A DNA stretch of 64,000 nt from Toxonevra muliebris (lineage: Eukaryota; Arthropoda; Insecta; Diptera; Pallopteridae). Under the pieces are notes generated by a model. That model did no database searches. It was not told the DNA's origin and was given only the letters and a program-made list of their open reading frames with translations. Position numbers and translations under genes: made by a program. The stretch covers positions 140,386,998 to 140,450,997 of the forward strand of contig OY829326.1 of the NCBI GenBank assembly GCA_963691655.1, read 5' to 3'. Below, one piece after another: positions 21,981 through 35,071 of this stretch. Each line of letters starts with the position of its first letter. Within the stretch, counting starts at the first letter, position 1.

Positions 21981-23214
21981 CTGAAAGTAGAAAATTTTTA
22001 AAAATTATTATTAGGATTTTGTTTTTAAACATATTCGAGAGGGCAATAAAGGAAGAAAAGGAAATAGTTAAATACGGAATGCATCTAATCATATTGGGAA
22101 CATATTGATTTAGGTTTGATTACATGTATATTTTCATTTTTCCATAATTATTTTTGGCTTAAATTGGATATGAAAATCTTTATTAAAAGCAGGAAGTTTA
22201 TGATTTGGACTACAGCGTCTTTTCGGATTAGAAACCCATATGTCAAAAAAATTTTTAATTGTTTCTCTGGATAATGACTAAGCTAACTTGGAGTGATCAT
22301 GTTGAGAACTGGATTCAATGTAAAATAGTCTATAATCCCACAAAAAAAATTTCAATTTTGGAGGAACGATCAGAATGACTCTGACTATTGTCGGAAGAGG
22401 AGATGAAGAACTATTCCTAAACTCGACGGCGAAGGAAAAATCGGTTAGTGCCCAATATCTGACATTTATCGAAATAACTGGTAATCTTGTGTAGAATTTT
22501 TTTTTTTGTAAATGCCACATGACACAAATTGAGTAAAACCAAAGTGATCAGAACTATAACTGCAGATGCTTTCATAAATAACACATGCCCACGAGGTCTT
22601 AGATGGCTGAAAACCAACATTTGTTTCCCATTTATAATGCAGAATTTTTCTATCATGCTAAAATTTCTGAGTAATCTTAACCCAAAAGTGTTGAAAATCC
22701 GATTTTGTCCATTTTCTATTATTTATAAAGTCTATAAATAATGCGATTAATTACATCAATAGCTCAATGCAAAAGTAATTGGAGTATCAACTAATGTATT
22801 TATATTTTTTCGGCGCCAGAGGGGTCGATATATCAGTAGTATTTTTAGTGTATTTATAATATGATTCAGCATTTTTAAATAAAATTTATGCGATGATTTT
22901 TTCGTTCAATATTTGAGTCATGGTTGTCTTCACCAATTAATTGAATAGACAGTGGCTTTAAAATATTCATGATTACAATTCTGGAGACCATAAATGTTAT
23001 CACAAAATGGTATTCATTGAACAAAATCCATTTCCATGTATTTCAGTGCATATTTTATACTTTCAAGCTAATATATTTATTTTTCTGCTTCAGTTTTGAC
23101 TACAAAAGGGTGTTTCAGGATCTGTTTTTTTTAAATAAAACTCATAAATTTAGCGAAAAAACCAAATATATTTATTTTAGAGATAGTACTAGATAGACTT
23201 GGGAAATTATACGT

Positions 23215-23800
23215 GGAAATTATACCTCATCATGTAAATGGCCACCACGGCCCTTATCTCAACATTTTCAACGACTTTTTGGCATCAAGTCGGCTCTATA
23301 TCAGCTATGTCGGCATTAGTGTTGACTTTTATTTCTCGAATAGTTTAACAAAACTCCATAGAATAAAGTTCAGCGGCGTCAAATCGAATGATCTTGGTTG
23401 CCATTTGGTGTCGATAAAACGTGAAATTAAACGGTCTGTAAAATTTATACACAATAAGTCGACAGATTCCCTTGAAGTATGGCTTGTTGCTCCATCGTGT
23501 TGAAAGTAGACGTTGAGCAAATGAAGTTCATTGGTCGAAATTCGATGTACTGTTGCCGTAGAAAGATGCAATTGCTGTGCACGGTGTCGAATTGATTTTC
23601 TTCGGCTCTCCGCGACACTTTCACTGACAGAATTAATATTTTCTGCAGACCGCGCTAGACTTGCACGGGTTGGTGGTTTTAAATCTGGTACTGACCCGAT
23701 CTACTCGAATTTCTCCAATATTTAACGCATCTGAATGTGTTTTATGCATTGTGGCCACAAAAACATGTGAGTTTTTTAAATAAATTTGAATTATTTGGAT
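23215..23800 (-). pseudogene. Degenerate mariner-like transposase (minus strand)
   Basis: In minus-strand frames there is NPCKSSAVCRKYxINSVSES, then RKSIRHRAQQLHLSTATVHR (a helix-turn-helix arrangement typical of mariner-like elements), followed after a large internal deletion by VYFQHDGATSHTS (second catalytic Asp context) and WQPRSFDLTPLNFILWSFVK (third catalytic Asp block). The central catalytic part is missing and the frame is broken. Terminal repeats were not identified. Confidence 0.75.
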
Positions 23801-24355
23801 TTTTGAAGAATTTTTTTTTTTAAATCGAAAATGACCAGTCTGTTGTTTGTAGCCTCGATTTTGATAAATTATTGATTGGCCTGAAGTCATTAATTTTGAA
23901 ATCATTTAAATCCAAATGCAGTCATTTAAAGTAATTTTTTAGAATTCTACAACTTTTCATGCCAAGAATTATATTTTTTCTTCAAATAAAGTTTCAAATA
24001 TTAGTTTTTTGTCCCCTAAATTTTTTTTCATAGCCCACGATTGAAATATGAAAATTTGATTGGTAAGGAGGGTAGAGAGTAGAAAGGTTTGTTGCTATCA
24101 TCAGCTGCAAGAAAAGTATCTTCGATTGCGGCACTTATCAATACTCCTTGGAGAGGGTCGCTTTCAGGCAATAATTTTGAAAAATTGCTGCTACTGAAAG
24201 TCAACGATACGCTTTAAAGAAATCTATATAAATACCGCTACCTTTTGATATTTAGATTCGGTACAAATGAAAGTGAACACGCTTTATCATAATCCATCAA
24301 AAACTCGATATTGAAAAATTTTATGTTAGGGCCTTAGCAAATTAAGCTTTTATAA

Positions 24356-24884
24356 CACTATGCAACAATTTTATGGGTCTAACGGAGAAGCGACCAACGC
24401 AGGTCGACAACGGTCTAGAGTAACAGAATCTTAAACAGGGGTTTTAAAAGTTAGCTCACTCTTAAATGTTATAGCCTTTCAAAGTTGAGCTATTTTAGTA
24501 TATTTTTCCATTCTATAATAAAAACAATTTGAAAATGCAAACTTTATTCAATTCTACACATTTTTGTTGATAGTGTTATTGCAAAAGTCATGTATTTTAA
24601 CATTTACAAAAGTCATGTATGGATAGCTTAAACTTCTAAATATGAAAAACTCATAGTGTTAAAATTGTTAATAAAAAAATTTTTTTGTCTTATTTCGCTG
24701 AATAAAGTAGTAAAAAATTAGCACTTCCTTTTTAAAATATAAGCTGCAAGAGGCAAACTTTTAACGCTCATATCTTTTAAAAGCGAGCTAAGTTTCCAAA
24801 ACCCATTAAGGATTTTGTTATTCTGGACTAGTACTATCGACCTGTGCAGGCCGATTCTTTGTTAGAAAAATGTGTTGCACAGTG
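24356..24884. mobile_element. 529-bp TIR element, termini CACTATGCAACA / TGTTGCACAGTG
   Basis: The first and last ~115 bp are imperfect inverted repeats. Outer ends are CACTATGCAACA and the inverse of CACTGTGCAACA. Further in, GCAGGTCGA pairs with TCGACCTGTGC, and GGGGTTTTAAAAGTTAGCTC pairs with GAGCTAAGTTTCCAAAACCC. Arms are about 75% identical. No coding capacity is visible in the ~300-bp middle, and no target duplication is clear. Superfamily unknown. Confidence 0.7.
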
Positions 24885-26806
24885 TAATCAAAAAAAGAGA
24901 AAATAATTGTATTTATAAATATTGAATATTTTTTTTGTCATTCAATAGCAGACTTCAAACATATTTGAATTCATATCTATGACTTCAATCATAATGTGAA
25001 GTCATGCGTGTGATTGCGACGTATTTTCCTTGACATCACAAAATGACAAATTGAGTGACTTCATTTTTCATTTTTAATAGTCATAAGTCTCAAATGATAT
25101 CACAGACTCCAATTAGAAAACGTTATTCATTTGCAGTGACATCCGTGAATGCATCTTGAAATGATTGCAAGCTTTTACAGCTCTGCTGCTCATATACTGT
25201 GGCTTATACATATAAACTTTCAGAAGTATTTTGTAATTTTACCATACAATGGCATACAAATAAACTTAAAAAATAAAAATAAAATTTAAAATTACATTGA
25301 ATTATATATTATGCAGTTATTTCTCTAGAGAATCACAAGGATAAATATGTACTACTTTTCTGCATAAGCCTCAGAAATGCATACCTACATACATATGTAT
25401 ATGCAGATAGTTTTGAAAGAAGAAATTCCATTTCAATTAAAAATTATGCATATTTCAACACAAAAAAAAAAAGGAATAAAATTAATTTACTATTTTACAA
25501 ATATGTACGTTTTCTATATACAAAACATGATTTGTATATAACTATGTATTTATATATGTAAATATGTCTATAGTTACGTAGAAAATGAAGAAAACTTTTC
25601 GAATCAACAAAACTTCTGTTTGCTATAAATTTCTGTAAATTTGTTAAACTTTATATAAATTGTGCAACAATTTTTGGCCAATTTGTATTTTAACTCCCAA
25701 TGCAACTAATATTATGTGGGTATTATTGTTGTTGTTATTATATAGAGTGGTACTGATATTTTGTATACTAAAACACACACACATAATTCACAAATATACA
25801 AGAACATAAATGGCAAATAGTTTTTGAATTGAAAAGTTTCTTGTTTTCGCATAAATAATAAAAGAGTTTTTGAAGAGGAGACTGAGAGCACTTTGAATTT
25901 AAATATGTGAATTTTAGTTGAGAAGAAGAATGCCTTCGTCTAAGCATGTGTGGTGTGGGTAAAGTTATCAATTTGAATTTGTATATAAAATTACGCAATT
26001 ACAGTTTTCACTAACTTCTCCTCAAACAAACCAAAAAAAAAAACCCCAGAATAAAGGAAAGCAACTTTTCAATTTTCATGGAAATATTTATAACATTTTC
26101 TAAAGCAAAAGTTGTACATACACACACACTCACACAATGTGTAAATGTTTCCTACGTGGCCTTTTTATAGTTTTACGAACAACTTTTGTACTCTGTTTTG
26201 TTTTTTTTTTTTTTGCAATGTTTCAGTAAATACATTTACAACAAGTACTTGCTTGACAAGGATAAGAAGACATCACCCACATATACAAACGCACACAGAC
26301 AATATGTGTGTTGCATATATGTTTATTTGTGGGCTTTTTTATTTGCCACAATCAGCATGTTATTTAAAAAGCCATGCTTGGTTGTTGTTGTTGTTATTGT
26401 GTTAAAAGAAAAAAAAAATGCAAATGATATTGCAATTTCATTGCACACACAGGATATACTCAAAACAAGATAAGGATACACGCATACATGCACACATATT
26501 TTCACACACACACACTCATACTCAGATGCATAAAAGTTTTTGCGAAATTACGTGAATTTGTATGCAGATTTTACTTTTGTGTATGACTTAGCGTCATTTT
26601 TTTTTTTTTTATTTTTGTGTTTACAAAATTTTGTTTCTATCTAAATGTGAAAAGCAAATTGAGTAATTTTTGTATGAAAAGCTAAAAAGTATAATTTTTT
26701 TGTTTGTATTGAATATCTCAAAGTTGTTGCGGTTGTTTGGTGAAAATATTAAAAAGGATTGTATTAAAGTAAAAAAATGAAACAACTTAAGTTGTATTTG
26801 GATATA

Positions 26807-28009
26807 AGGAGTGAGATTGAAAAAATCTTAACACACGTTTTACCTAAATGTAAAATTTAAAAATTTCTTTGATCTAGTTATCTTTGAAAAATATGTCAGT
26901 TGTTATTTTTAATGACAAACATGTTGATTTATTGTGAGTTTGATCAAAATGAGTGAAGAAAAAAAGTACGTCTTAAAATTATTAAAAATTTTCAAAAAAA
27001 TCCAAATTGGTCCTACATAAAATTGGCCAAAGAATTGAAGGTCTGCCGTCAAACTGTTTCTAATGTTATTAAACAGTTTCAGGAGAATTTGACCATCGAT
27101 AGGAAACCTGGTTCGGGAAGAAAACAAGGACCACATGATATTGCGAAAGCCAAGAAAATAGAAAGCATATTGAAAAGATCTCCCAACACATCTGGTAGAA
27201 AAGCTGCCCGGTTAGCCCAGTGCTCTGACTATTTGGTGAGAAAAGTTGAAGCCAATGCAGGTTTGAAAACATACAAAGTCCAAAAAGTTCCAGACAGGAA
27301 TGCTGCAAAAAATTTAGACACCAAAAGTAGGGCTCGGAAACTAAAATCGAATTTCATACAAAAATATTCATGTCGTCCATTATAGGACGACGAAACGTAT
27401 GTACTGGCAGATTTTACGCATTTTACGCAGCTTCCGGGTCAAAATTTTTATGTTGCTAATGCTCGAGAAAATGTCGAAGAACAATTTAGAATCCAAAAGC
27501 AGACAAAATTTCCTAAAAATTCCTGGTATGGCAAGCTATATGCAGTTGCGGCAAAAGAAGCAAGTCATTTGTTACAGTGGGCTCTATAAATACCGAAATA
27601 TACATCAAAGAATGTTTGAAAAAAAGAGTTCTTGTACCAAAAGAGTCCAATCCTCCTAATTGTCCGGAGCTTAGACCAGTGGAGAGATATTGGGCTCTTG
27701 TGAAAAGGAACTTAAAGAGCACAAAAAAGGTATTTTGGGACACCTTTTTGTGCTCTTTAAGATCGAAGATTTTAAAAGGAGATGGGCAAACTGTTCTTAA
27801 AAGGTGTCTGAAACAACTATCAAATCTCTAATGGAAGGCTTTCCAAAGGTCCGAACTCGTGGAAAAAGTGGTTAGAACTATAAAAGTTATATTTTTCTGT
27901 AATTTGTAAAATATTATCAATTAAATAAAAAAAAAAATCAAAACTCTAAGATCAACCGTATAATAATTATTGAATTTTATATATGTTAAGATTTTTCGAT
28001 CTCACTCCT
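26807..28009 (+). mobile_element. Tc1/mariner element with both ends, internally deleted
   Basis: Ends are AGGAGTGAGATTGAAAAAAT on the left and the inverse of AGGAGTGAGATCGAAAAATC on the right, each next to a TA dinucleotide (26805-26806, 28010-28011). The transposase reading begins at an ATG at 26949 (MSEEKKYVLKLL), shifts frame near 26990, then reads KELKVCRQTVSNVIKQF and RSPNTSGRKAARLAQCS. An in-frame TAG at 27373 precedes DDETYVLADFT, the first catalytic region. After EIYIKECLKK the frame jumps to VPKESNPPNCPELRPVERYW, so the block that should hold the second catalytic Asp is deleted. It is a dead copy whose ends could still be mobilised in trans. Confidence 0.9.
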
Positions 28010-28235
28010 TATTTTAAAATGAGGAGACGGAAGTCATTAAACCAAACCGAATTATGGTGGTGCAAACAAAAAAATATCTTTTAAATATGATCAAATGATT
28101 CAGAACTACGTTCAAGAACCTACAAATAAAATAAATAAAAGTTGCCTAACGATTTTTTTCCAGTTTTTTATTTAAAGGAAAGAGATTGCAAAATTTTTAA
28201 CACAAACCTGAAGGTTCGAACTCGCATTTACTGTG

Positions 28236-28735
28236 AAAAGTGATGAATGATGAAGGCCAAATTGGAAAGAGAGTCTCGTCGAGTGAGTCTAGAGGTGAAC
28301 GAGGACAAGACGAAAGAGTCACGGCGTTTTGGTTAAAATATCACTGTTGACAATTATACATTTGAAGTTGTGAAGGATCTTGTTTAAGCGGAGATTAGCT
28401 CTTGCCAACAGGTGTTACTACGAGTTCAGTAGACACTTGAGAAGTATATCCCTCGCTCGATAGACAAAAAAATATGCTCTATAAGTCCCTTATCCTTTCC
28501 GTCCTAATGTATGGCTTTGAGACGTCGACATTGACCACCAATGATAAGAGGCTGTTAGGTGCATTGAAGAGGAATATACTTCGCAAAATTTATGGCCCAA
28601 CATGCGTGGATCGACGGTTATCCAAGCTGATGAACTGTGTGAGATGTACACCGATTTTGTCATAGCTAAGCGCATACCTCGAATCACTTTAATGTATGTA
28701 GATATATTAAAGAGGCAAATAGGGTTAGGACAGCG
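28236..28735 (+). pseudogene. Non-LTR retrotransposon ORF2 3' fragment
   Basis: Plus-strand frames contain VNEDKTK, YTFEVVKD, CYYEFSRHLRS and then MLYKSLILSVLMYGFETSTL and LLGALKRNILRKIYGPTCVD. This series is the thumb and C-terminal part of a non-LTR reverse transcriptase (the VYLG, YGSETW and FERKILRKI blocks common in insect LINEs). Frameshifts and stops separate the blocks. No 5' part and no tail were identified. Confidence 0.85.
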
Positions 28736-29998
28736 TTTTCTCAATGATTTTCATGAATTTTTTTATAGTATAAAAAATTAATTAAATTTATTGGAACTTT
28801 GAGAATATTTTAAACATATATTTAAGTATATACTATAAAATTTTTGAAGAATTTCCTTGAAAAACACCGAAGATATTAGCGGCCCCATATTGGACATTCT
28901 GGAAGCCGAAATTTTCATCTGAAATCAAACGAGGTTGGAATTTACTTTTATTATATGTCTCTCTTCTGTATGAACCTAAATGCTATCAAAAAAATAGAAA
29001 TTTGAATTTTTTATAGGGGTCAAAACAAAAACGCATGGTTTTTGCCATTTTTTATAACTTTTTTGCAAAAAAAAAAATTATTTTAAATAATAATATAGAG
29101 CGCAATACTATGTATGTGTCAATTTTCGAAACGATTGGTTGAAAACTTTTCAAGCTAGCGTGTACGAAAGTTCAAAAGAAGTAGTTTTGAGAAAAATGGG
29201 TTTCAAAGACGTGGCGCGCTCGAGGCCAGAAGGAGAGCTACTCAACAAGTCGGTATTTTCTTTTAAAATTTAGGGAACATATTTTTCAACAGTTTTACTA
29301 ACAATTTATGAAATAAAAAAAAAATCGATTTTTTGAATCGTCTAACCCTATTTCACCCCTTAAATCTAGGTTTCCCCACTATTTGTTTTGAAATAATAGA
29401 TATGATATATATTTGATATACTTATGATTGCATTTGTAGATGTGTGTTCATAAATCATGCCTGTTCTTTTGTCGAGATTGCTTATTTATGTGAGAAAAAC
29501 TAAGTAAAAATAACTTAGTTTTTCTTAATTTATTAATTTATTTTTTGTATTGTTTCGCAAATCAATTGTTTACCAATAACTTTTATTTTTAAACTTTTCG
29601 CTTTTTTAGCCCCTTTTCTTCTTTAAGTTTTTTAGCAAACACACACATACACACATGTAAACAATTTTTAAAGTTCTCCTTTTCACTTAACTTAACCACA
29701 ACAATAGCAACAAAACAACAACAATCTAACGTATTACTTACATTAGGGAACATTTTCAAAAGTTTTACAAGCGCTACGTACAAAAAACAAAAAACAACAC
29801 AAAAAATTATAAAGGAAGCAGTGAAAAGTATAGAAGAAAAGAGTGGAGTAAAGCAAAGAAGAAGGAGACACTGCAAGAAAATGTGAAAACTTTACCAATG
29901 TCGCGTCCCTAACTGACAATGAGCTAGTGAGCTCAAGCATCTGCCAACAGGGGATTTTCCTTTGAAACTTTTTCTTCATTTATATGTAGAAAAGTGTA

Positions 29999-30036
29999 TA
30001 TATATGTGTGTGTGTGTGTGTGTGCGTGAGTGTGCA
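29999..30036. repeat. TG dinucleotide microsatellite
   Basis: TATATATGTG followed by (TG)n with a few interruptions. Further CA/TG tracts occur at 30190-30280 and 30390-30410. Intronic. Confidence 0.85.
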
Positions 30037-31239
30037 TGGTGAGCGAAAATCTCTTACAAGTACAGAAGAGAGTATCTTTGTATATTTGTATGCATATATA
30101 CAAACGTATTTGAAAAGGCAAAGGAAAAAATCAACAAGTTAACAAAAACGCCACCTGACGACCTTAAAGAGCACAGCTTATTTGTTTATAGCACACACAA
30201 CACCACACACATACAGACACAAAACCAACGCATACATACACTCAAACGCAAAACTCACAGACTCACACACATACACACATAAAGTTATTCAACAGAGTTA
30301 ATTGAAAAGGAGTGAAAATAACGGGAAACAGCAGAAGCAGGCAGCAGCATTGTTGATGGCGTCTTCAAGTATGTATTCAAATGTACGTTTATGTGTGTGT
30401 GTGTGTGAGTTTAGATTTTGAATAACACACATACACGCAAATTCAATTTGATTTGAATGAGTGTGCACGTGAGTGAGAATCTTTGGAATTTTGAAGATGT
30501 ATTGCAATGTTAGCTTAAACAAGTACTTAGATATTGGGAGGCTCCTCTTTTTTCTGCTTCAAATATAATCGAGTTGTGTTGTCTGTGTGTATGAGGGAAG
30601 TGCGTCTGTGTAATGCAGGTTGGTAATATGGAAAACTTTTCAAAGAATCGTATACTAAAGCAACGTGGTTGTGCGGCACAGGCACACACATATTTCTAAA
30701 TTCAAATATAAATTAGCTCACATTTGCATTTTTATATACATACATCTAAGTGTTTGAACTCATACCTTAACAACATTCGGGCAGACATACATATTCACTT
30801 TAGTTTTTAAAATTAAATTTTAAATATATTTTTTCGTTACAATCAACAATACAGACGCACATTTACATAAAAAATTATACTTAAATAAAAAAGGAAAATT
30901 ATACATTCTTTCATATGGTTGAAAGTGTAACCTTTTTAACTTTATAATTTACCAGTTTTATGCGCCTAAAATTATGCTCTCGGCAATTTCGTGTATGCAT
31001 TACTGGCGTAATACAATTTTATGTATTAACTTGAAACTCATTTTAAATGTTTTTTTTCTTTTTTTTTTGTAATAAGTGAAATTATATAAAGTAAGAATTA
31101 TGTGTGCACTAAATGTATTTAAATATGCAATACGTTAGAAAATAATTATATTACCATTAAAGAAAATCATAATTTGCCATTTAAATAAAGCAGCTCGTGT
31201 CCGTACTTTATGAGTTATTACTTTTTTTTAATATTTTAA

Positions 31240-31765
31240 AATTTGGAAAAAATTTTTGCAAGTTTTTTCCAAATTTTTGCAAATTTTTTCCAAATTTGGC
31301 AGTTTACATTGATAGTTAAATAATTATTATTAAAATTATTAGGCTTTGAATGAACAATGATGCCAGAAGAATATCAAAAACTTCATAGAACTAGCAGATC
31401 AGACGATCGTTTCGGATCAGTGATCTTTGTGATATTTCCCTAATTTCAACAATCTATATAAGTGAAAATACTGTAAAGTAAATGAGAATTACACAGACAG
31501 TAATTTTCACTGAATAGTATTATTGAAAGGAACTACCACTACCGTTCTATGTACTTTTTGCCATTCTTCTTTGACACTTGTATTGCATATTGGTCAGATT
31601 TTCTGACATCTATATGAATTATTGAACAATTTTTATATACCTAGAAGCAGAACTTCTTTTTTAATATTTTTAAATTGGAAAATTTGTTTGCAAATTTCTT
31701 CCAAATTTGGCAGTTCACATTGCTAATTAAATAATTATTAAAATTATTAGGCTTTTATTATCAAC
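31240..31765 (+). repeat. Foldback repeat family, copy B
   Basis: The left arm (TTTGGCAGTTTACATTG, AAATTATTAGGCTTTGAATG, AACAATGATGCCAGAAG, CTAGCAGATCAGACGATCGT) is the inverse of copy A's right arm. The middle (ACACAGACAGTAATTTTCAC through CAGATTTTCTGACATC) matches copy A in the same orientation. The right end repeats a left-arm segment in direct orientation (GCAAATTTCTTCCAAATTTG, CAGTTCACATTGC), so this copy is rearranged. Confidence 0.75.
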
Positions 31766-32537
31766 TTTTGTTAAACAGTTACAGCTTACAATATAATCTG
31801 CAACAGACAAAACACTGGTGAGGACTTAATACTGAAGGACTAACAAAAGTTCTTTAATTTGGACTAGGAAAAAGCAGGCAAAAAAACTCGTTTCATTTTG
31901 TTGATTTTCGTCATTTCTCTAAATAATAATAATAATAAAAAAATAATAATCTAAATAATTACTATTAATTCCAATATATTTTTTAAATCGATAGATCCAC
32001 CCTTAAAAATATTCCTCAAGCTTTTGGAGTATTTTTTGTGCTTTAGATATATCATGAACTGTTGTTTGGTTTCCAGGTGGTAATCAAGCTGAATCACCTT
32101 TTGCTAGACCCTCTGTCAAAGGGAGGGTCTAAGTTGAGCGAAATGAAAAAGTGCCTCTTTTTAACCGTTATTCAAAATCCGTAGATCCCATTCGATTTTT
32201 TCCCTTGGAAACAGGCACAAGAAATGGAGCATTCATTCATATGCATTTAGGCATTAGTGGAAAATTAACACTGGCTAGCATTGACATCGAAATCCATAGA
32301 GAGTGACAAGATATTTTCTTGTTGTTAATTAAAGTTGGTTCAATTCCACTACAATTACATATCTAATTCCAAGGAATCGTAATTGGTAAAATAACATTTC
32401 CAATTCCTAATGATGAAATTAATTTTTTGTTGTCAAACCATTCCTGGAAGCTCTACTTGTATTTGGTAATTAATATTTCCAATTCCTTAGAAACTTCGAA
32501 AAAGTTTGCAATTCCATTACTGAATTGCGATTTTTAA

Positions 32538-33804
32538 ACCTATTCATCCCACGTTATTTTGTAACGTAAAGTCCCACGTAGTGACTTAGAGTCACTATAT
32601 AGAATTAACTCGGCTATTCTCATTTCATTCAATTTTTTTTACAAAATTTTTTAAAATCTGATAAATAAACAACAAGAATAAAATAAATTTCGTTGCTTAT
32701 GTTGTCCTTAAGTTGTTTAAGAGACTCTTGTATATTGGCATGAACTTGACTTATGAAGTATCCCCACAAGAAAAAGTCAGAAACGGTGTCTTCGGTGTTA
32801 GCACTTTTTTGGTCAGTGGGAACGTTGTGTTAACGTAACAGACTAGACTCGAGTTTATTACATAAGCTGTCAGATGACGATTTGATAGCTGCTGTCATTG
32901 TTGTTCTTGTTTAACATCGGGTACCACAAAAAAAATCACCCAGTATAATAGCTTATGTTGCAAAAATATACTGCAAAAATCCTGCCTTCTACTTCTCTAT
33001 TCTTGTTAGGAAGAAAATTATTTGAAATGCACCTTTTATTTTTGGCATCGTACTAGTACAAGTTAATTATTTTGACAACTGGCTTAACGACAGTTCTGAA
33101 CTAGTAAAGCATTTTTCGGAAGTTATATTTCTCTTTGGCCGTTCATATGGCTTAACAAGCTGTTCCACTCCATGCTGTGCTAAGATTTAACTCTTAGCGC
33201 TGCCTTCCTTAGATACATACAGTATCTCATTGTAAAATATACGCTATCGCAAGTCCACCAAATGTTTATACCATATTTATGTAGCCATCTTCATTTATCA
33301 AGTTTCAAAGATTTCCAATCGAAGTAAATTTATGATGCGATCTACGTATCGATATCATAGTCCTATCATCAAATACCAAATAACGCGATAAATCGGTAAA
33401 GCTTTGTCTTGACATACAAGCACGGAACATCAAATTGTCATATAAAGTATCACAAACTCTCCATAATCGACAATGCCATCTTCATCTTACATCTGCATCT
33501 ATCAACTAATTCAAACACATCGTTTCCTACTATTATTCCGAGTTTAATTTGTGGTGCAGTGCCTATTACAATATACAAACTTATATAGTGACTCACAGTC
33601 ACCACGTGGGATTGAACTCAGTTATTTATTTACTTAATGATTTTTAACTAATAAAAAAAACAAAACAAAAAATCCATTTTTATGAAGATAACCGGTAAAT
33701 GAACGAATTCATTAGGCCCTTCCCATGAAAAAATAAGAAATCTGAAAAATATAATGATTTTAATTTCAATAGTGACTCAAAGTCACTGCGTGGGATGAAT
33801 AGGG
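32538..33804 (-). mobile_element. piggyBac-like element, internally deleted
   Basis: The element is flanked by TTAA on both sides (32534-32537, 33805-33808). Termini are ACCTATTCATCCCACG and the inverse of CCCTATTCATCCCACG. Subterminal short palindromes AGTGACTTAGAGTCACT (left) and AGTGACTCAAAGTCACT and GTGACTCACAGTCAC (right) repeat near each end. On the minus strand, about 33420-33285, frames read SRYLVFDDRTM and RRSHHKFTSIGNL, which fits the RYLRFDD...DKFAPIR region of piggyBac transposases. At 1.27 kb it is about half the length of an autonomous piggyBac and has stops. Confidence 0.8.
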
Positions 33805-34978
33805 TTAATATGGAAAATATAAAATATGCAATTCTTTTAAGTAATTGAAAAAATACTTGAAAACTGAGGAATTTCTCTTTCCCTTGTGTAATCAATTACT
33901 TTTGCAGAATTAAGTTTCACACTGGTAACTAATTTCTTTTGATTTGAATTCCAATAAGCAAACTGTAGTTGCGTGATTATTTCGATTTATGGCCAGCTAT
34001 TTAGGTTTCCAAACCACTGTGGCAGACCAGACGAGCCTCCATTCTCAATAAATATTTTTTAGCTATTATTTTATTTAATTAAATTTTTTTTTGATAGATC
34101 GAGGAATTTAAATGCACCTGACCCCTTTCGCAACTTTAGTTTAGGATCCGCTTATGTATGAATATATTTTATATCTACAAATGACATGTTACATTTGCAC
34201 AAAAAGAATCTATCGAATATCGAGTATAATTCCCTCTGCATGAGCTGCTGGCAACCCCAAACACACATTTGTGGTTTAAAAAAACTTACTTATACAACTT
34301 TATATGATTGATCCTTTTAAAATACCCGTATTATTTTACTCAAATGCCTGCAAGATAAACTTACAGCAAAGCAAAAACAAAAAAGGTAAATATGCTAAGT
34401 GAATTTAAGCAATTAGAATAAAATCAAAATCGAATATTAAATATTTGAAGAAGATGAGCGAGCCTTCAGAAAAAAAAGTCAACAAATCAACCAAAAAATA
34501 TTTGAGCTGTGCACAAAAAAGGAAAGGAACTTTCAACATGAATGAAAATGAAATCAATTCATTGGGGTGTAGTAGAAATTGATTTGGAATGTTGCCGCTA
34601 CTGTTTCTACTGCTACTGGTGCTGCATGAAATATTAAACCTTTTTTTTTTTCCTGAACGGATGATAGCACAGTATGCTTCTTTTCTGTGGTAGTATACTT
34701 TTAGGCACACACATACATACTTGTAAAGTATTTGAGGGTATTTGCTTGTGAGTGTGGTATTTGAGAATAAATCCCTTTTGCAGGCAAGCAAGAGCGAAAG
34801 AGGAGAAAACAGAGATAAAATGAAAAATACTTGCACGTTTAAAGTATTTTAGAGGAATTTACGGTTTTTTTTCGGAGAAATAAATGGTATGCTTATAAGC
34901 ATACAAAGGTAACCTAACTAGTAATAACAAAAAATATTCATGTAAAACAATAGATAGAAAGAATTTATATAAACTTAC

Positions 34979-35071
34979 CACAATTAACAGTACAAAATAT
35001 ATCCAATCCCAAAAACTATGCGCATCTTGTACATAATACATTATATCTGTCCAACCTTCCAGCGAAATTAC
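34979..35071 (-). CDS. Ca-alpha1T: T-type calcium channel, domain I selectivity filter and start of S6
   Basis: This 93-nt, 31-codon exon carries the domain I selectivity filter, SLEGW, whose glutamate is the first of the four EEDD pore residues that define T-type channels. It continues as [18 protein letters not shown] and then FVLLIV, the outer half of S6. It starts after an AAATTTCAG acceptor and ends at TTGTG/GTAAGT, in phase 0 at both ends. The vertebrate counterpart is [29 protein letters not shown]. The S6 helix is split by the following 13-kb intron, and the next exon resumes with IGSFFMINL. Confidence 0.96.

Larger units (their letters stand above)
21981..34978 (-). other. 13-kb intron of Ca-alpha1T splitting domain I S6
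   Basis: The largest intron in the window. It holds a mariner remnant (23215-23800), a 529-bp TIR element (24356-24884), AT-rich DNA with CA/TG microsatellites (25750-26530 and 29990-30480), a Tc1/mariner copy with both ends (26807-28009), a LINE fragment (28236-28735), the foldback copy B (31240-31765) and a piggyBac-like element (32538-33804). 28760-29350 is repeat-like but unassigned. No other gene is supported. Confidence 0.8.

Noticed and set aside
29886..29945. A GC-richer 45-nt segment on the minus strand with CTGTTGGCAG before it and TTG/GTAAAG after it, looking like a small coding exon.
   Set aside because: It lies in the intron that splits domain I S6. Adding 15 residues between LLIV and IGSFFM would disrupt the helix, and the codons match nothing in Cav3.
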